From Ruminococcaceae bacterium UBA1236 (GTDB lineage: Bacteria; Bacillota; Clostridia; Oscillospirales; Acutalibacteraceae): DNA of 13,532 nt. The DNA is taken from contig DBWO01000005.1 in the NCBI GenBank assembly GCA_002309055.1, forward strand, positions 1 to 13,532, read 5' to 3'. Under the pieces are notes generated by a model. The model searched no databases. It had not been told where the DNA came from and was given only the letters and a program-made list of their open reading frames with translations. This document shows positions 7,133 through 13,532 of the stretch, piece after piece (position 1 is the first letter of the stretch; each line of letters begins with the position of its first letter). The translations under genes and the position numbers were made by a program.

Positions 7133-8672
7133 ATTCTGATTTTTTCTTTTTGAGTGTTGTTACGGCCGAAATCGCGATTGCGCCGAGCACAACTGCCGCG
7201 GCGACAGCGCCTATAATGACCTTCTGCGCCGGAAACTCCTTCGTTTCCTCCGCCTTCTGCTTTTCGCTCGCGGGGGCGGTAGTGTTAACACCCGGGTCGC
7301 CGTATATCTCGTTTACGCCGAGTATCGTCTTCCCGTCCTTATCGCTCACCCTGAGGGCGTGCCTTGAGGAATTGGCGTAAGTAGTGATTGTGTCTTCTTT
7401 GTTTCTTATGAAACCGGATTTGCCGTCTGTCATATTCACATAATACCAGCTCAGGCCGTTTGCGTAAACGGGTGAGAATACATTCATTCTCTCGCCGTAA
7501 TAGACTGTGCTTTTTGTATCCTGAGTGTAGTCAAATGTCTGATACAGCTTTATGGAGTCCGCCGAAACGTAAGCGAGAGCGTAAAGCCCTACGCTGAGAC
7601 CTATGCCGGACTCAAGGTCCGCCCTGAGCCAGAGCTTTTCGCCGTTGTAATCAACAAGGATGCGGTAAACGTTTCTGCCGCCCTCATTCACAAGGCAGAA
7701 CGCGTTGACGTTTACGGGCGTGCCCTCCGGCACGGTTTTGCCGGATACGGGTGAAGAACTGCCGCGCTTTTCGTAGAGAGCCGCCTCTTTGCCGACTGTC
7801 GCGATATCAAAAACATAGGGCATAATATCCCACGCCTTTGTATCCGTGGTGCTTATTGAAAATGTTACCCAGCCCTTTTTGCCGCCGTATTCGGTATAAG
7901 CGGCAACGCCCTCACTCAAATAGCAGTAATACTTGAAGCTGAGCACGGTGCCTTTCGGGATATTGTCCGACAGGCGCCTGTATTTGCCGTTTTCAACCGT
8001 ATTTATATCAACGAGATAAACTTTGTCGGTGAGCACCTCAAGCTTACCGGCAAAATACGAGCTGCTGTCAACCTTGTAGGCCGCGTGATGCACGGGAGTG
8101 TAATCGTAGATATACACCCAGCCGGACAGACCGTTATAATCAACATAGCCGTATGTGGGCTCTGTTTCGGAATCCTGAGAAATAAGCGTGAAATCCTCGC
8201 CGTAGGGGATTGTGCCGGCGACGTCGTAAACTATCGACGGGCCTTTCCTTACGGCAAGACCGTCCGGGTCAACAACATGATAGGTGTATGTGTATGTCAC
8301 CGCGTATGTTGACTGCGCGGAATATGTATCCTCTTCGGGAGAAAGACGGCCCGCATCAATATAACCCTCGCCGTTTTTCGTTGAAACGGCAACAAAGACC
8401 TTGCCTTCGGTGTCATATCCGGCCTCGATAAGCTCGACGGGGTCCGTTTCCTCACCGGCTAAAACGACCTGCGTGCCCGGCGTTAAAAATCTTTCCTCGC
8501 ACGCGGTTTTGTCGCCGTCCTGCTTAATGGCGTAAAGCACCGTGAGGTCATCGCCCACAGTGACGCAGGTGACCGCGGCGTAGTTGCCGCTGAGCCTGTC
8601 GCAGAACGCGGGCACGGCGCAGGCAAGCGCGATTACGACCGCCGCGAGTACGGAGATTGTTTTTTTAACCAT
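7131..8672 (-). CDS. Membrane-anchored extracellular protein with SH3-like repeats
   Basis: This is a 513-residue secreted, C-terminally anchored protein. Residues 1-24 form a signal peptide (MVKK, hydrophobic core, AVPAFC). The ectodomain shows about five SH3-like units, near 30-110, 130-195, 215-275, 285-355 and 365-425. Most close with a Gly/Lys-aromatic turn (GEGY, LSGW, KKGW, EKLW, KSGF); the second, with GLAVRKGPS, is the clearest bacterial SH3. A short Thr/Ala/Glu-rich stretch (463-480) leads to one membrane helix (about 484-505) and a KKKK tail, so the domains face outward. Bacterial SH3 domains often bind peptidoglycan; the target here is inferred. The start at 8672 is set by the signal peptide and an upstream GAGGG. 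It begins 13 nt after the PBP stop in the same operon. No catalytic domain is visible. Confidence 0.85.
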   Translation of the reverse strand: MVKKTISVLAAVVIALACAVPAFCDRLSGNYAAVTCVTVGDDLTVLYAIKQDGDKTACEERFLTPGTQVVLAGEETDPVELIEAGYDTEGKVFVAVSTKNGEGYIDAGRLSPEEDTYSAQSTYAVTYTYTYHVVDPDGLAVRKGPSIVYDVAGTIPYGEDFTLISQDSETEPTYGYVDYNGLSGWVYIYDYTPVHHAAYKVDSSSYFAGKLEVLTDKVYLVDINTVENGKYRRLSDNIPKGTVLSFKYYCYLSEGVAAYTEYGGKKGWVTFSISTTDTKAWDIMPYVFDIATVGKEAALYEKRGSSSPVSGKTVPEGTPVNVNAFCLVNEGGRNVYRILVDYNGEKLWLRADLESGIGLSVGLYALAYVSADSIKLYQTFDYTQDTKSTVYYGERMNVFSPVYANGLSWYYVNMTDGKSGFIRNKEDTITTYANSSRHALRVSDKDGKTILGVNEIYGDPGVNTTAPASEKQKAEETKEFPAQKVIIGAVAAAVVLGAIAISAVTTLKKKKSE

Positions 8673-8685
8673 ACTCTTTACCCTC

Positions 8686-10050
8686 TCAATTATTGTCAAG
8701 AAAATACTGAAGCACGGAGTTTGCCGTGTTTGCCGCGACTCCGCTGCCCCATCCGGCGTTTTCCGCAATCACAACAACGCAAAGCGGCAGGTCATCCCTT
8801 GATGAAAAGCCGGCGAATACGCTGTGGCTCGGCGCGTCATCAAGTTCAGCGGTGCCTGTTTTGCCGCACATAACAAGATTCGGGAATTTGCTTTCGCCGT
8901 ATTTATCGGTAACATTGGATCTTAAAAGCTGCTTTAGCTGAGCGGCGGTGTCGGGATTCATTCTGACGAGCGTTTCGGGCATACGGCCCATAAACTCCGT
9001 TATGGCTCCCATCTGCTTTATCCTGTCGGGAGCATAGCCGGTGCCGCCGTTCGCAATCGCGTTCATTATCGCGAGGAAATGAATTGGATTTACATAGGTT
9101 GTAGACTGCCCTATGCCTGCCCATCCGAGCTCCGTTTTGCTCGATGCCGAGGGATTGAATCTGCTCTTTACAAGCGGCACTTCCTTGGCGTAAAGCTGCT
9201 TGTTGAAGCCGAGCGACTCAGCCGTTGCCCTGAGTTTCGCCGCGCCGAGCTCAATTGAAATCTCCGCGAAGGCGCAGTTGCAGGACTGATTCATCGCCTG
9301 CTGAAAGCTGACCTTGCCGTGAGTGCCGTTGCACACCACAACGCCGTCGCCTGTTTCGTATTCTCCCTCACACTCGAAGGTGCGCGAATAAATATCCGGT
9401 ATATTCTCTATAGCGCACACGGCAGTCACTATTTTCATAATCGAGCCGGGCGTGTAAATGCCCGAGCACGCTTTGTCGAGAAACACGCCGTCATACTTTT
9501 CGTTTGTTCTTAAATCATCCGGCACATCGTTGACGTCATAAGAAGGCTTTGACACCGAAACAAGCAGAGCGCCTGTCTTGTAGTTGCAGACGACCACCGT
9601 GCCGTTATATTTGCCAAGGGCTTCATACGCGGCGCGGCAGGCGCCGGAATCGAGGTTAAGCGTAATGCTGTTTCCCGTGCCCGTCTTTTTGAGATTGTAA
9701 ATGCCGTTAAACAGATTAAAGCCCGAAAGGTTGCTTCTGTAAAGGTTGTGAGTGCCGGTCGAGATAACTCCGCTCGTGTCGCCCACGGCGTGAAGCACGG
9801 CTTTTCTTATTGCGGCGGAATCGGCAAACACTCTTTTGCCGTTTTTGCTTTCGGCAAGCACCCTGCCGTTTGTGTCATAAATCGTGCCCGCGTTTGTGAC
9901 AACGCCCGATGAATAGATGTGGCGGTTTGCTTTGTTATTAGCCCAGGACGAGCCCTTGATTATAAACTGCGCCGTAAGCAGGATAACGCCCGCGAGGAAT
10001 ACGGCGACGAGAGCGTAGAGGACCGCGGCCCTTCTTACTGTTTTCTTCAC
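8686..10050 (-). CDS. Class B penicillin-binding protein (PbpA/FtsI-like transpeptidase)
   Basis: This is a DD-transpeptidase that cross-links peptidoglycan outside the membrane. The 454 residues begin with one membrane helix (about 8-32), then a short linker domain, then the penicillin-binding fold. The three active-site motifs are complete: S203-I-M-K206, S256-C-N258 and K397-T-G399 (CGKTGTAE). It lacks the long N-terminal dimerisation region of PBP2/FtsI and is close in size to actinobacterial PbpA (about 490). The start codon is GTG and its GTGA overlaps the stop of the SEDS gene by 4 nt, with a GAGGGGG ribosome site upstream. The coupling indicates that it works as the dedicated transpeptidase partner of that SEDS glycosyltransferase. 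Whether the pair serves elongation, division or sporulation cannot be told from sequence. Confidence 0.93.
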   Translation of the reverse strand: MKKTVRRAAVLYALVAVFLAGVILLTAQFIIKGSSWANNKANRHIYSSGVVTNAGTIYDTNGRVLAESKNGKRVFADSAAIRKAVLHAVGDTSGVISTGTHNLYRSNLSGFNLFNGIYNLKKTGTGNSITLNLDSGACRAAYEALGKYNGTVVVCNYKTGALLVSVSKPSYDVNDVPDDLRTNEKYDGVFLDKACSGIYTPGSIMKIVTAVCAIENIPDIYSRTFECEGEYETGDGVVVCNGTHGKVSFQQAMNQSCNCAFAEISIELGAAKLRATAESLGFNKQLYAKEVPLVKSRFNPSASSKTELGWAGIGQSTTYVNPIHFLAIMNAIANGGTGYAPDRIKQMGAITEFMGRMPETLVRMNPDTAAQLKQLLRSNVTDKYGESKFPNLVMCGKTGTAELDDAPSHSVFAGFSSRDDLPLCVVVIAENAGWGSGVAANTANSVLQYFLDNN

Positions 10051-11321
10051 GCGGCGCCGCCCCCTCTCTTAGCCGCCCTTGACATATCAACGTCGGGCGA
10101 AGGCAGTTTGAAAGGCGCGCCCGCCGCTCTGATATAAGCGAGCAGACCCCATGAGCAGATAAGGCTTGACCCGCCCCTTGAAACGAAAGGCAGGGTAACG
10201 CCCGTTAAGGGCAGAAGGTCCGTTATGCCGAATATGTTAAGCATCAGCTGGAAGAGCAGCATTCCCGCCGCCGCGACCGATGCTATTACGTAAAACGAGG
10301 ATTTCGCGCCCTTTGCCGCCCGGATTGCGTAAACGACGATAAACGCAAATGACGCCGCGACCGCAACGCCCGTGATTATGCCCATCTCCTCACAGATAAC
10401 GCCGAAAACAAGGTCCGTTGAGGCGGCGAAAACATCCCTGAGTTTGCCCTCGCCGAGGCCGAGCCCGAAGAGGCCGCCCGAGGATGAATAGATGAGCACC
10501 CTTGTCTGCTGATAGCCGGTGGTGTCCATATATTCCCACACGTGGCGGTATGCCGCGAAACGGTTTGCGACATAGGGCTTGAAGTAGATTATGAGCATCG
10601 CTCCCATAAGCGCGACGGTGCAGATAAGCACAATTGTGCGAATATCGCCCGAGCGCAGATAAGCGATGAGAATAAACGTAAAGAAAAAGATGAGAGCGGT
10701 GCCGAAATCCCTCATTATGAAAAGCGCACCTATACAGACGGCGGAGAAAGCAATATACCTCGCGAGGTTTGCGTTTGAGAGGAGCTTGTCAAGAGAAACA
10801 GCGCCGACAAGCACAAAAGCGACTTTCACAAATTCGGACGGCTGCACGGAAAACGAGCCGACATCCATCCAGTTGAGCGTGCCGTTTGTGACCTTCGCGA
10901 GCACAAGGTTTGCGCAAAGCAAAAGGATTGAGCCGATTGCGGCGGGGTATCTCAGGGCCATGGCGACTCTGAGGTTTTTGATGACGAGGAGCATCACGAG
11001 GTAGGTGATAAGCCCGAGGCCTATGGCTACCGCCTGCTTTAAGGCGTAGTCCGCGCCGATGGTGGCGCACACCGTGAGCCCTATGCCCGAGAGGAAAAAC
11101 GCTATGGCTTCAAGCTCAAAGTAATCGCTACCCGTTATGATAACGCCGAACAGCATATAGAGCCACTCGAGCGCGATATAGCCGCAGAAAATGATAACGA
11201 GGTTGTAGTTTATTTCTTTCTGAGAAAGAATAACCTCGGCGGCGCAGATAACCTGAAAAACAGAGATAAGAAACAAAACGGTTGACTGCCTGAATCTGTT
11301 TTCCTTTTTCGCTTCGGCCAC
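10047..11321 (-). CDS. SEDS-family peptidoglycan glycosyltransferase (RodA/FtsW/SpoVE-like)
   Basis: This polytopic membrane protein polymerises lipid II into glycan strands together with a class B PBP. The 424 residues contain ten or more hydrophobic segments. Diagnostic SEDS motifs are QPSEFVKVAFV (160-170), the large extracytoplasmic loop with GLFGLGLGEGK (283-293), STDLVFGVICEEMG, where Asp303 corresponds to the conserved catalytic-loop Asp, and TGVTLPFVSRGGSSL (373-387). The last motif has Arg where many FtsW/RodA proteins have Tyr, suggesting the PbpA-paired subfamily rather than the main division FtsW. The start is GTG at 11321, preceded by an AGGGGG ribosome site. It is the first gene of the operon with the class B PBP and the SH3-repeat protein. 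Confidence 0.93.
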   Translation of the reverse strand: MAEAKKENRFRQSTVLFLISVFQVICAAEVILSQKEINYNLVIIFCGYIALEWLYMLFGVIITGSDYFELEAIAFFLSGIGLTVCATIGADYALKQAVAIGLGLITYLVMLLVIKNLRVAMALRYPAAIGSILLLCANLVLAKVTNGTLNWMDVGSFSVQPSEFVKVAFVLVGAVSLDKLLSNANLARYIAFSAVCIGALFIMRDFGTALIFFFTFILIAYLRSGDIRTIVLICTVALMGAMLIIYFKPYVANRFAAYRHVWEYMDTTGYQQTRVLIYSSSGGLFGLGLGEGKLRDVFAASTDLVFGVICEEMGIITGVAVAASFAFIVVYAIRAAKGAKSSFYVIASVAAAGMLLFQLMLNIFGITDLLPLTGVTLPFVSRGGSSLICSWGLLAYIRAAGAPFKLPSPDVDMSRAAKRGGGAA

Positions 11322-11354
11322 GGTATTCCCCCTTTCATCGTATATTCATGGGAA

Positions 11355-11363
11355 ATTATAGCA
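11355..11363 (-). promoter_or_regulatory. Extended -10 promoter for the SEDS-PBP-SH3 operon
   Basis: On the minus strand this reads TGCTATAAT, a perfect -10 with the TG-N extension and no clear -35 box at the right distance. Transcription would start near 11348, leaving a leader of about 27 nt before the GTG start, with the AGGGGG ribosome site inside it. The surrounding 11340-11460 is strongly AT-rich. Confidence 0.55.
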
Positions 11364-11422
11364 TATATAACATGAAAATAGTATATTTTAATATTATTTT
11401 TAATAAAAAATTCAAAAAACGC

Positions 11423-11451
11423 TTGCATTGAAAAATTTGTTGTACTATAAT
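11423..11451 (+). promoter_or_regulatory. Sigma-A promoter of the PHP-domain gene
   Basis: TTGCAT (11423-11428) and the perfect TATAAT (11446-11451) are separated by 17 nt. Transcription would begin near 11458, about 44 nt before the chosen ATG at 11502. It is divergent from the SEDS operon promoter, with about 60 nt between the two -35/-10 regions. Confidence 0.75.
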
Positions 11452-11501
11452 AATAGGGTATATTGAGGGAATATGCGATTTTTGAAAGAGGTTTCGATTT
11501 T

Positions 11502-12359
11502 ATGACAGGAGATTTACATTGTCACACACGGCTTTCCGACAGCTCTATGGGCATTGACGACCTTATCGTCCTTGCGCAGAAAAAAGGTCTGGAAGCAATA
11601 GCCATAGCCGACAGAGACTGTCAGGCAGGCACCGTGCGCGGCAAAATTATCGGTGAAAGGAAAGGCGTGACCGTCATACCCGGCGTTGAGCTCTCCGCTT
11701 ACGACTCAAAGAGAGAGGCTTATGCCGATATTCTGTGCTACTTTGCCGAGAGCCCCGACAGGCTTGAGGGCCTTTGCCACAGAAACATCGACTTAAGAAA
11801 AAGAGCCAGCCAGATTATGACGCTCAAGGTTGCGCGCAAATATCCCATCACGCCCGAGCTCGTCACCAAGTGCGCTTCGGGCTCTACAGCCGTGTTTGAG
11901 CAGCACATCATGCACGCGCTTATGGAGTGCGGCATTGCGGACAGCATTTACGGCGACATCTACACCGAGCTTTTCTCCCCCGAGAGCCCCGACAATGTGC
12001 TCACCGTCGCAAAATTCCCCGAGCCCGCCGATATTCTCGCGGCCATTCATGAGGCAGGCGGCATCGCGGTGCTCGCCCACCCCGGCTCAAGAAACAGCTT
12101 TGAGCTGCTTGATGAGCTTATCCCCCTCGGCCTTGACGGCGTTGAGGTATGGCACCCCGGCAACACAGCGGAGCAACAGGAATCCCTTATAAAGCTCGCC
12201 AAAGAGCACGGCCTTCTTACAATAGGCGGCACCGAGTTCAAGGGCATGTATTCCGACCGCGCGCTCTGCGTAGGCGATATACTCACACCCGAAGCGGGCG
12301 TGAAAGCTCTTTTGAGCTACAAATCCAAAATGAAAAAGAAAAAAGCGGCGCAGAAATAA
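11502..12359 (+). CDS. PHP-domain protein with altered metal-ligand motifs
   Basis: This 285-residue protein has the PHP (polymerase and histidinol phosphatase) fold of the YciV/RNase-AM-like group, whose normal members are metal-dependent phosphoesterases. It keeps HCH (H6, H8), D13, GVELSAY (E63), LAHPGS (H193) and VEVWHPG (H218). Several usual ligands are replaced: TDHD reads ADRD (R38), the His of HILCY is Asp (D76), and SDFHG reads TEFKG (E245, K247). Catalysis may therefore be lost or altered. The ATG at 11502 is chosen because PHP proteins start just before HxH; AGAGG lies about 10 nt upstream. A TTG at 11463 would add 13 residues but is unlikely. A 6-bp hairpin (12348-12367) spans the stop without a T-run, so transcription may continue toward mgtE. 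Confidence 0.85.
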   Translation: MTGDLHCHTRLSDSSMGIDDLIVLAQKKGLEAIAIADRDCQAGTVRGKIIGERKGVTVIPGVELSAYDSKREAYADILCYFAESPDRLEGLCHRNIDLRKRASQIMTLKVARKYPITPELVTKCASGSTAVFEQHIMHALMECGIADSIYGDIYTELFSPESPDNVLTVAKFPEPADILAAIHEAGGIAVLAHPGSRNSFELLDELIPLGLDGVEVWHPGNTAEQQESLIKLAKEHGLLTIGGTEFKGMYSDRALCVGDILTPEAGVKALLSYKSKMKKKKAAQK

Positions 12360-12383
12360 ACCTGCGCAAATCCAATAAAGAAA

Positions 12384-12490
12384 AGTGTGGTGAAAATTCT
12401 TGAGCAGCGACAGTAGCAGTCACGTTCGATTATGTAACTCAGACAATCAAATATGCAAAAGTGCGGCGGCTGTTCGGGAATTTTTGTATT
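12384..12490 (+). promoter_or_regulatory. Candidate structured leader RNA upstream of mgtE
   Basis: This non-coding stretch can form a 17-pair RNA helix between 12392-12408 and 12469-12485 (13 Watson-Crick and 4 G-U pairs, no bulge). The helix closes a loop of about 60 nt. Inside are short possible stems at 12409-12421 (GAC/GTC), 12424-12438 (GTT/AAC) and 12454-12465 (TGCA/TGCG). The G-U pairs mean it is an RNA-level, not a DNA-level, inverted repeat. It lies upstream of a terminator that abuts mgtE, so a riboswitch or protein-bound attenuator is the natural reading. The M-box core is not visible. The helix is read directly from sequence; its function is inferred. Confidence 0.4.
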
Positions 12491-12512
12491 AACCGTAACG
12501 GTTATATATAAC
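12484..12512 (+). promoter_or_regulatory. Possible mgtE promoter within overlapping inverted repeats
   Basis: TTGTAT (12484-12489) and TATAAC (12507-12512) are 17 nt apart; the -35 matches that of the glgP promoter. The spacer holds an inverted repeat TAACCG/CGGTTA (12490-12504, 3-nt loop), and the -10 lies within a perfect 12-nt palindrome, GTTATATATAAC (12501-12512). The repeats could be an operator. Transcription would start near 12519, immediately before the terminator hairpin. Confidence 0.4.
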
Positions 12513-12521
12513 TGTCACAAA

Positions 12522-12557
12522 CGCCCTTGCGCTTTTGCGGAAAGGGCGGATTTTTTT
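12522..12557 (+). terminator. Terminator/attenuator whose U-tract meets the mgtE start
   Basis: A 7-bp GC-rich stem (12522-12528 with 12542-12548) is followed by a small internal loop, a 3-bp upper stem (12530-12532 with 12537-12539) and a TTTT loop. GA and seven T (12551-12557) follow. The last two T form the first two bases of the best mgtE start codon (TTG, 12556-12558). It may terminate read-through from the PHP gene or act as an attenuator of mgtE. Confidence 0.7.
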
Positions 12558-13532
12558 GGAAAATGAAGTATTACTCAACCTTATAAGCAACATGCTTCAC
12601 GAGAATAAATTCTCAACCATAAAAGATATTCTCAACGAGATGAACACCGTCGATATCGCCCAGGTCATCTCGGAAGCTGACCCCGAAAACCAGGTGAAAA
12701 TATTCAGGCTCCTGCCTAAAAACTCATCGGCAGACATTTTCTCCTACCTTGAGCCCGAAACCCAGGAAACGGTTATCAACGCCATTACAAACGTTGAAAT
12801 CCACAACCTGGTTGAAGACATGTTCATAGACGACGCGGTTGACTTCCTTGAGGAGGTGCCGGCAAACGTCGTGACCCGCGTGCTTGCCCAGACAAGCCGC
12901 GAAACCAGGGAAATCATCAACAAATTCCTGCGCTATCCCGAGGATTCGGCAGGCAGCATCATGACCGTTGAGATGGCGGCATTCCACGCGAGCATCACGG
13001 TTGACGAAGCCATCAGCGAGCTTCGCCGCACCGCGCAGGACAAGGAATCCATTGAAACCTGTTACTGCATTGACGACAGCCGCAAGCTCGTGGGTGTGCT
13101 CCCGCTTCGCAAGCTCATAGTCGCGAAAAGCGGAACGGTGCTTCAGGACATCATGGTGAATGACGACCGCCTCATCTCGGTAAACACGCTTGACGACCAG
13201 GAAACGGTCGCAGGCATAGTGCGCAAATACGACCTTCTCTCGGTGCCCGTTGTGGATAACGAAAACCGTCTCGTCGGTATTATCACCATCGACGACATTG
13301 TCGACGTTATTCAGGAAGAGAACACCGAGGACTTTGAAAAGATGGCCTTGCTGCTCCCCTCCGAGGAGGATTACCTCAAAACGGGAGTATTCAAGCTTTT
13401 CAGAAACAGAATCGTATGGCTTCTCATACTCATGGTTTCCGCCACATTCACGGGCATGATAATTGAGAGCTTTGAGGATAAGCTCGCTCTCATCGCAGGC
13501 CTCACGGCGTGCATCCCCATGCTTATGGATAC
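12556..13532 (+). CDS. mgtE: Magnesium transporter MgtE (3' end beyond window)
   Basis: MgtE is a homodimeric Mg2+ channel whose cytosolic domains close the pore when Mg2+ is plentiful. The 325 visible residues hold the MgtE_N superhelix (about 15-125), the hallmark YPEDSAGSIMT (about 127-137), two CBS domains (about 137-195 and 200-255, the second ending in VGIITIDDIVDVI), the plug helix and the first membrane segment (about 285-305). The reading frame is intact to the window edge, which cuts the conserved IPMLMDTGGN region; about 125 C-terminal residues with the remaining helices are missing. TTG at 12556 is the preferred start because it keeps the full N-terminal helix and has GGA 5 nt upstream. 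An ATG at 12592 lacks a ribosome site. The start is uncertain; the identity is not. Confidence 0.92.
   Translation, partial: MENEVLLNLISNMLHENKFSTIKDILNEMNTVDIAQVISEADPENQVKIFRLLPKNSSADIFSYLEPETQETVINAITNVEIHNLVEDMFIDDAVDFLEEVPANVVTRVLAQTSRETREIINKFLRYPEDSAGSIMTVEMAAFHASITVDEAISELRRTAQDKESIETCYCIDDSRKLVGVLPLRKLIVAKSGTVLQDIMVNDDRLISVNTLDDQETVAGIVRKYDLLSVPVVDNENRLVGIITIDDIVDVIQEENTEDFEKMALLLPSEEDYLKTGVFKLFRNRIVWLLILMVSATFTGMIIESFEDKLALIAGLTACIPMLMD

Noticed and set aside
8673..8768. Longer N-terminus for the SH3-repeat protein (545 residues)
   Set aside because: It would bury the signal peptide after 32 residues and overlap the end of the PBP gene; ATG 8672 has its own ribosome site.
12348..12367. 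Hairpin GCGCAG/CTGCGC at the PHP stop codon as a terminator
   Set aside because: The stem is only 6 bp and no T-run follows it.
12424..12430. tRNA T-loop-like GTTCGAT
   Set aside because: No acceptor stem, D-loop or anticodon arm at suitable distances.
12384..12470. Resemblance to cobalamin or FMN riboswitch cores (GGTGAAAATTC followed by an ACAGTAGC-like stretch and CTCAGA)
   Set aside because: The B12-box GCCACTG and GGGAAGG core of cobalamin RNAs are absent, and the repeated FMN motifs are missing. The match is limited to short, common strings.
12360..12555. M-box (ykoK) Mg2+ riboswitch expected before mgtE
   Set aside because: The conserved GGTGAGGCTCC-type and GACGCCAATGGGTCAACAG-type segments are not present and the available structured region is too short.

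Overview
The window looks like chromosomal DNA from a low-to-mid GC Firmicute of the class Clostridia, most likely an anaerobic gut lineage near Oscillospiraceae/Ruminococcaceae. This is inferred from protein character (clostridial-type TadA, uridine phosphorylase and PHP proteins, and a SEDS/class B PBP pair), from AGGAGG-like ribosome sites, from sigma-A-like promoters, and from short intergenic gaps. There are no rRNA or tRNA genes, insertion sequences or CRISPR arrays. Ten protein genes are supported, and the last is cut by the window edge.

Layout. (1) 21-3268, minus strand: a CPBP intramembrane protease, a TrmA-family 23S rRNA uridine methyltransferase (RlmD/RlmCD type) and a small alpha/beta hydrolase. 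They are packed nearly end to end and close at a strong hairpin terminator at 21-50. (2) 3360-7132, plus strand: glycogen phosphorylase (glgP), tRNA adenosine deaminase (tadA) and a uridine-phosphorylase-family enzyme form a tight operon. It starts from a clear TTGTAT-17-TATAAT promoter and ends at a 13-bp hairpin shared with the convergent operon. (3) 7131-11363, minus strand: a RodA/FtsW-like SEDS glycosyltransferase, a class B penicillin-binding protein (4-nt overlap) and a membrane-anchored, secreted protein with about five SH3-like repeats form a cell-wall synthesis operon. (4) 11423-12359, plus strand: a PHP-domain protein whose metal-ligand motifs are partly replaced. (5) 12360-13532, plus strand: a ~195-nt non-coding stretch followed by the 5' two-thirds of an MgtE magnesium channel/transporter.

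Most of the window is ordinary housekeeping. The most unusual parts are the non-coding stretch before mgtE and the degenerate PHP active site. The mgtE leader can form a 17-pair long-range RNA helix (12392-12408 with 12469-12485), then overlapping inverted repeats, then a terminator hairpin whose U-tract runs directly into the best mgtE start codon. This is the layout expected of a transcription-attenuating leader RNA. It does not match the M-box magnesium riboswitch as I know it, and I could not assign it to another known class by eye.
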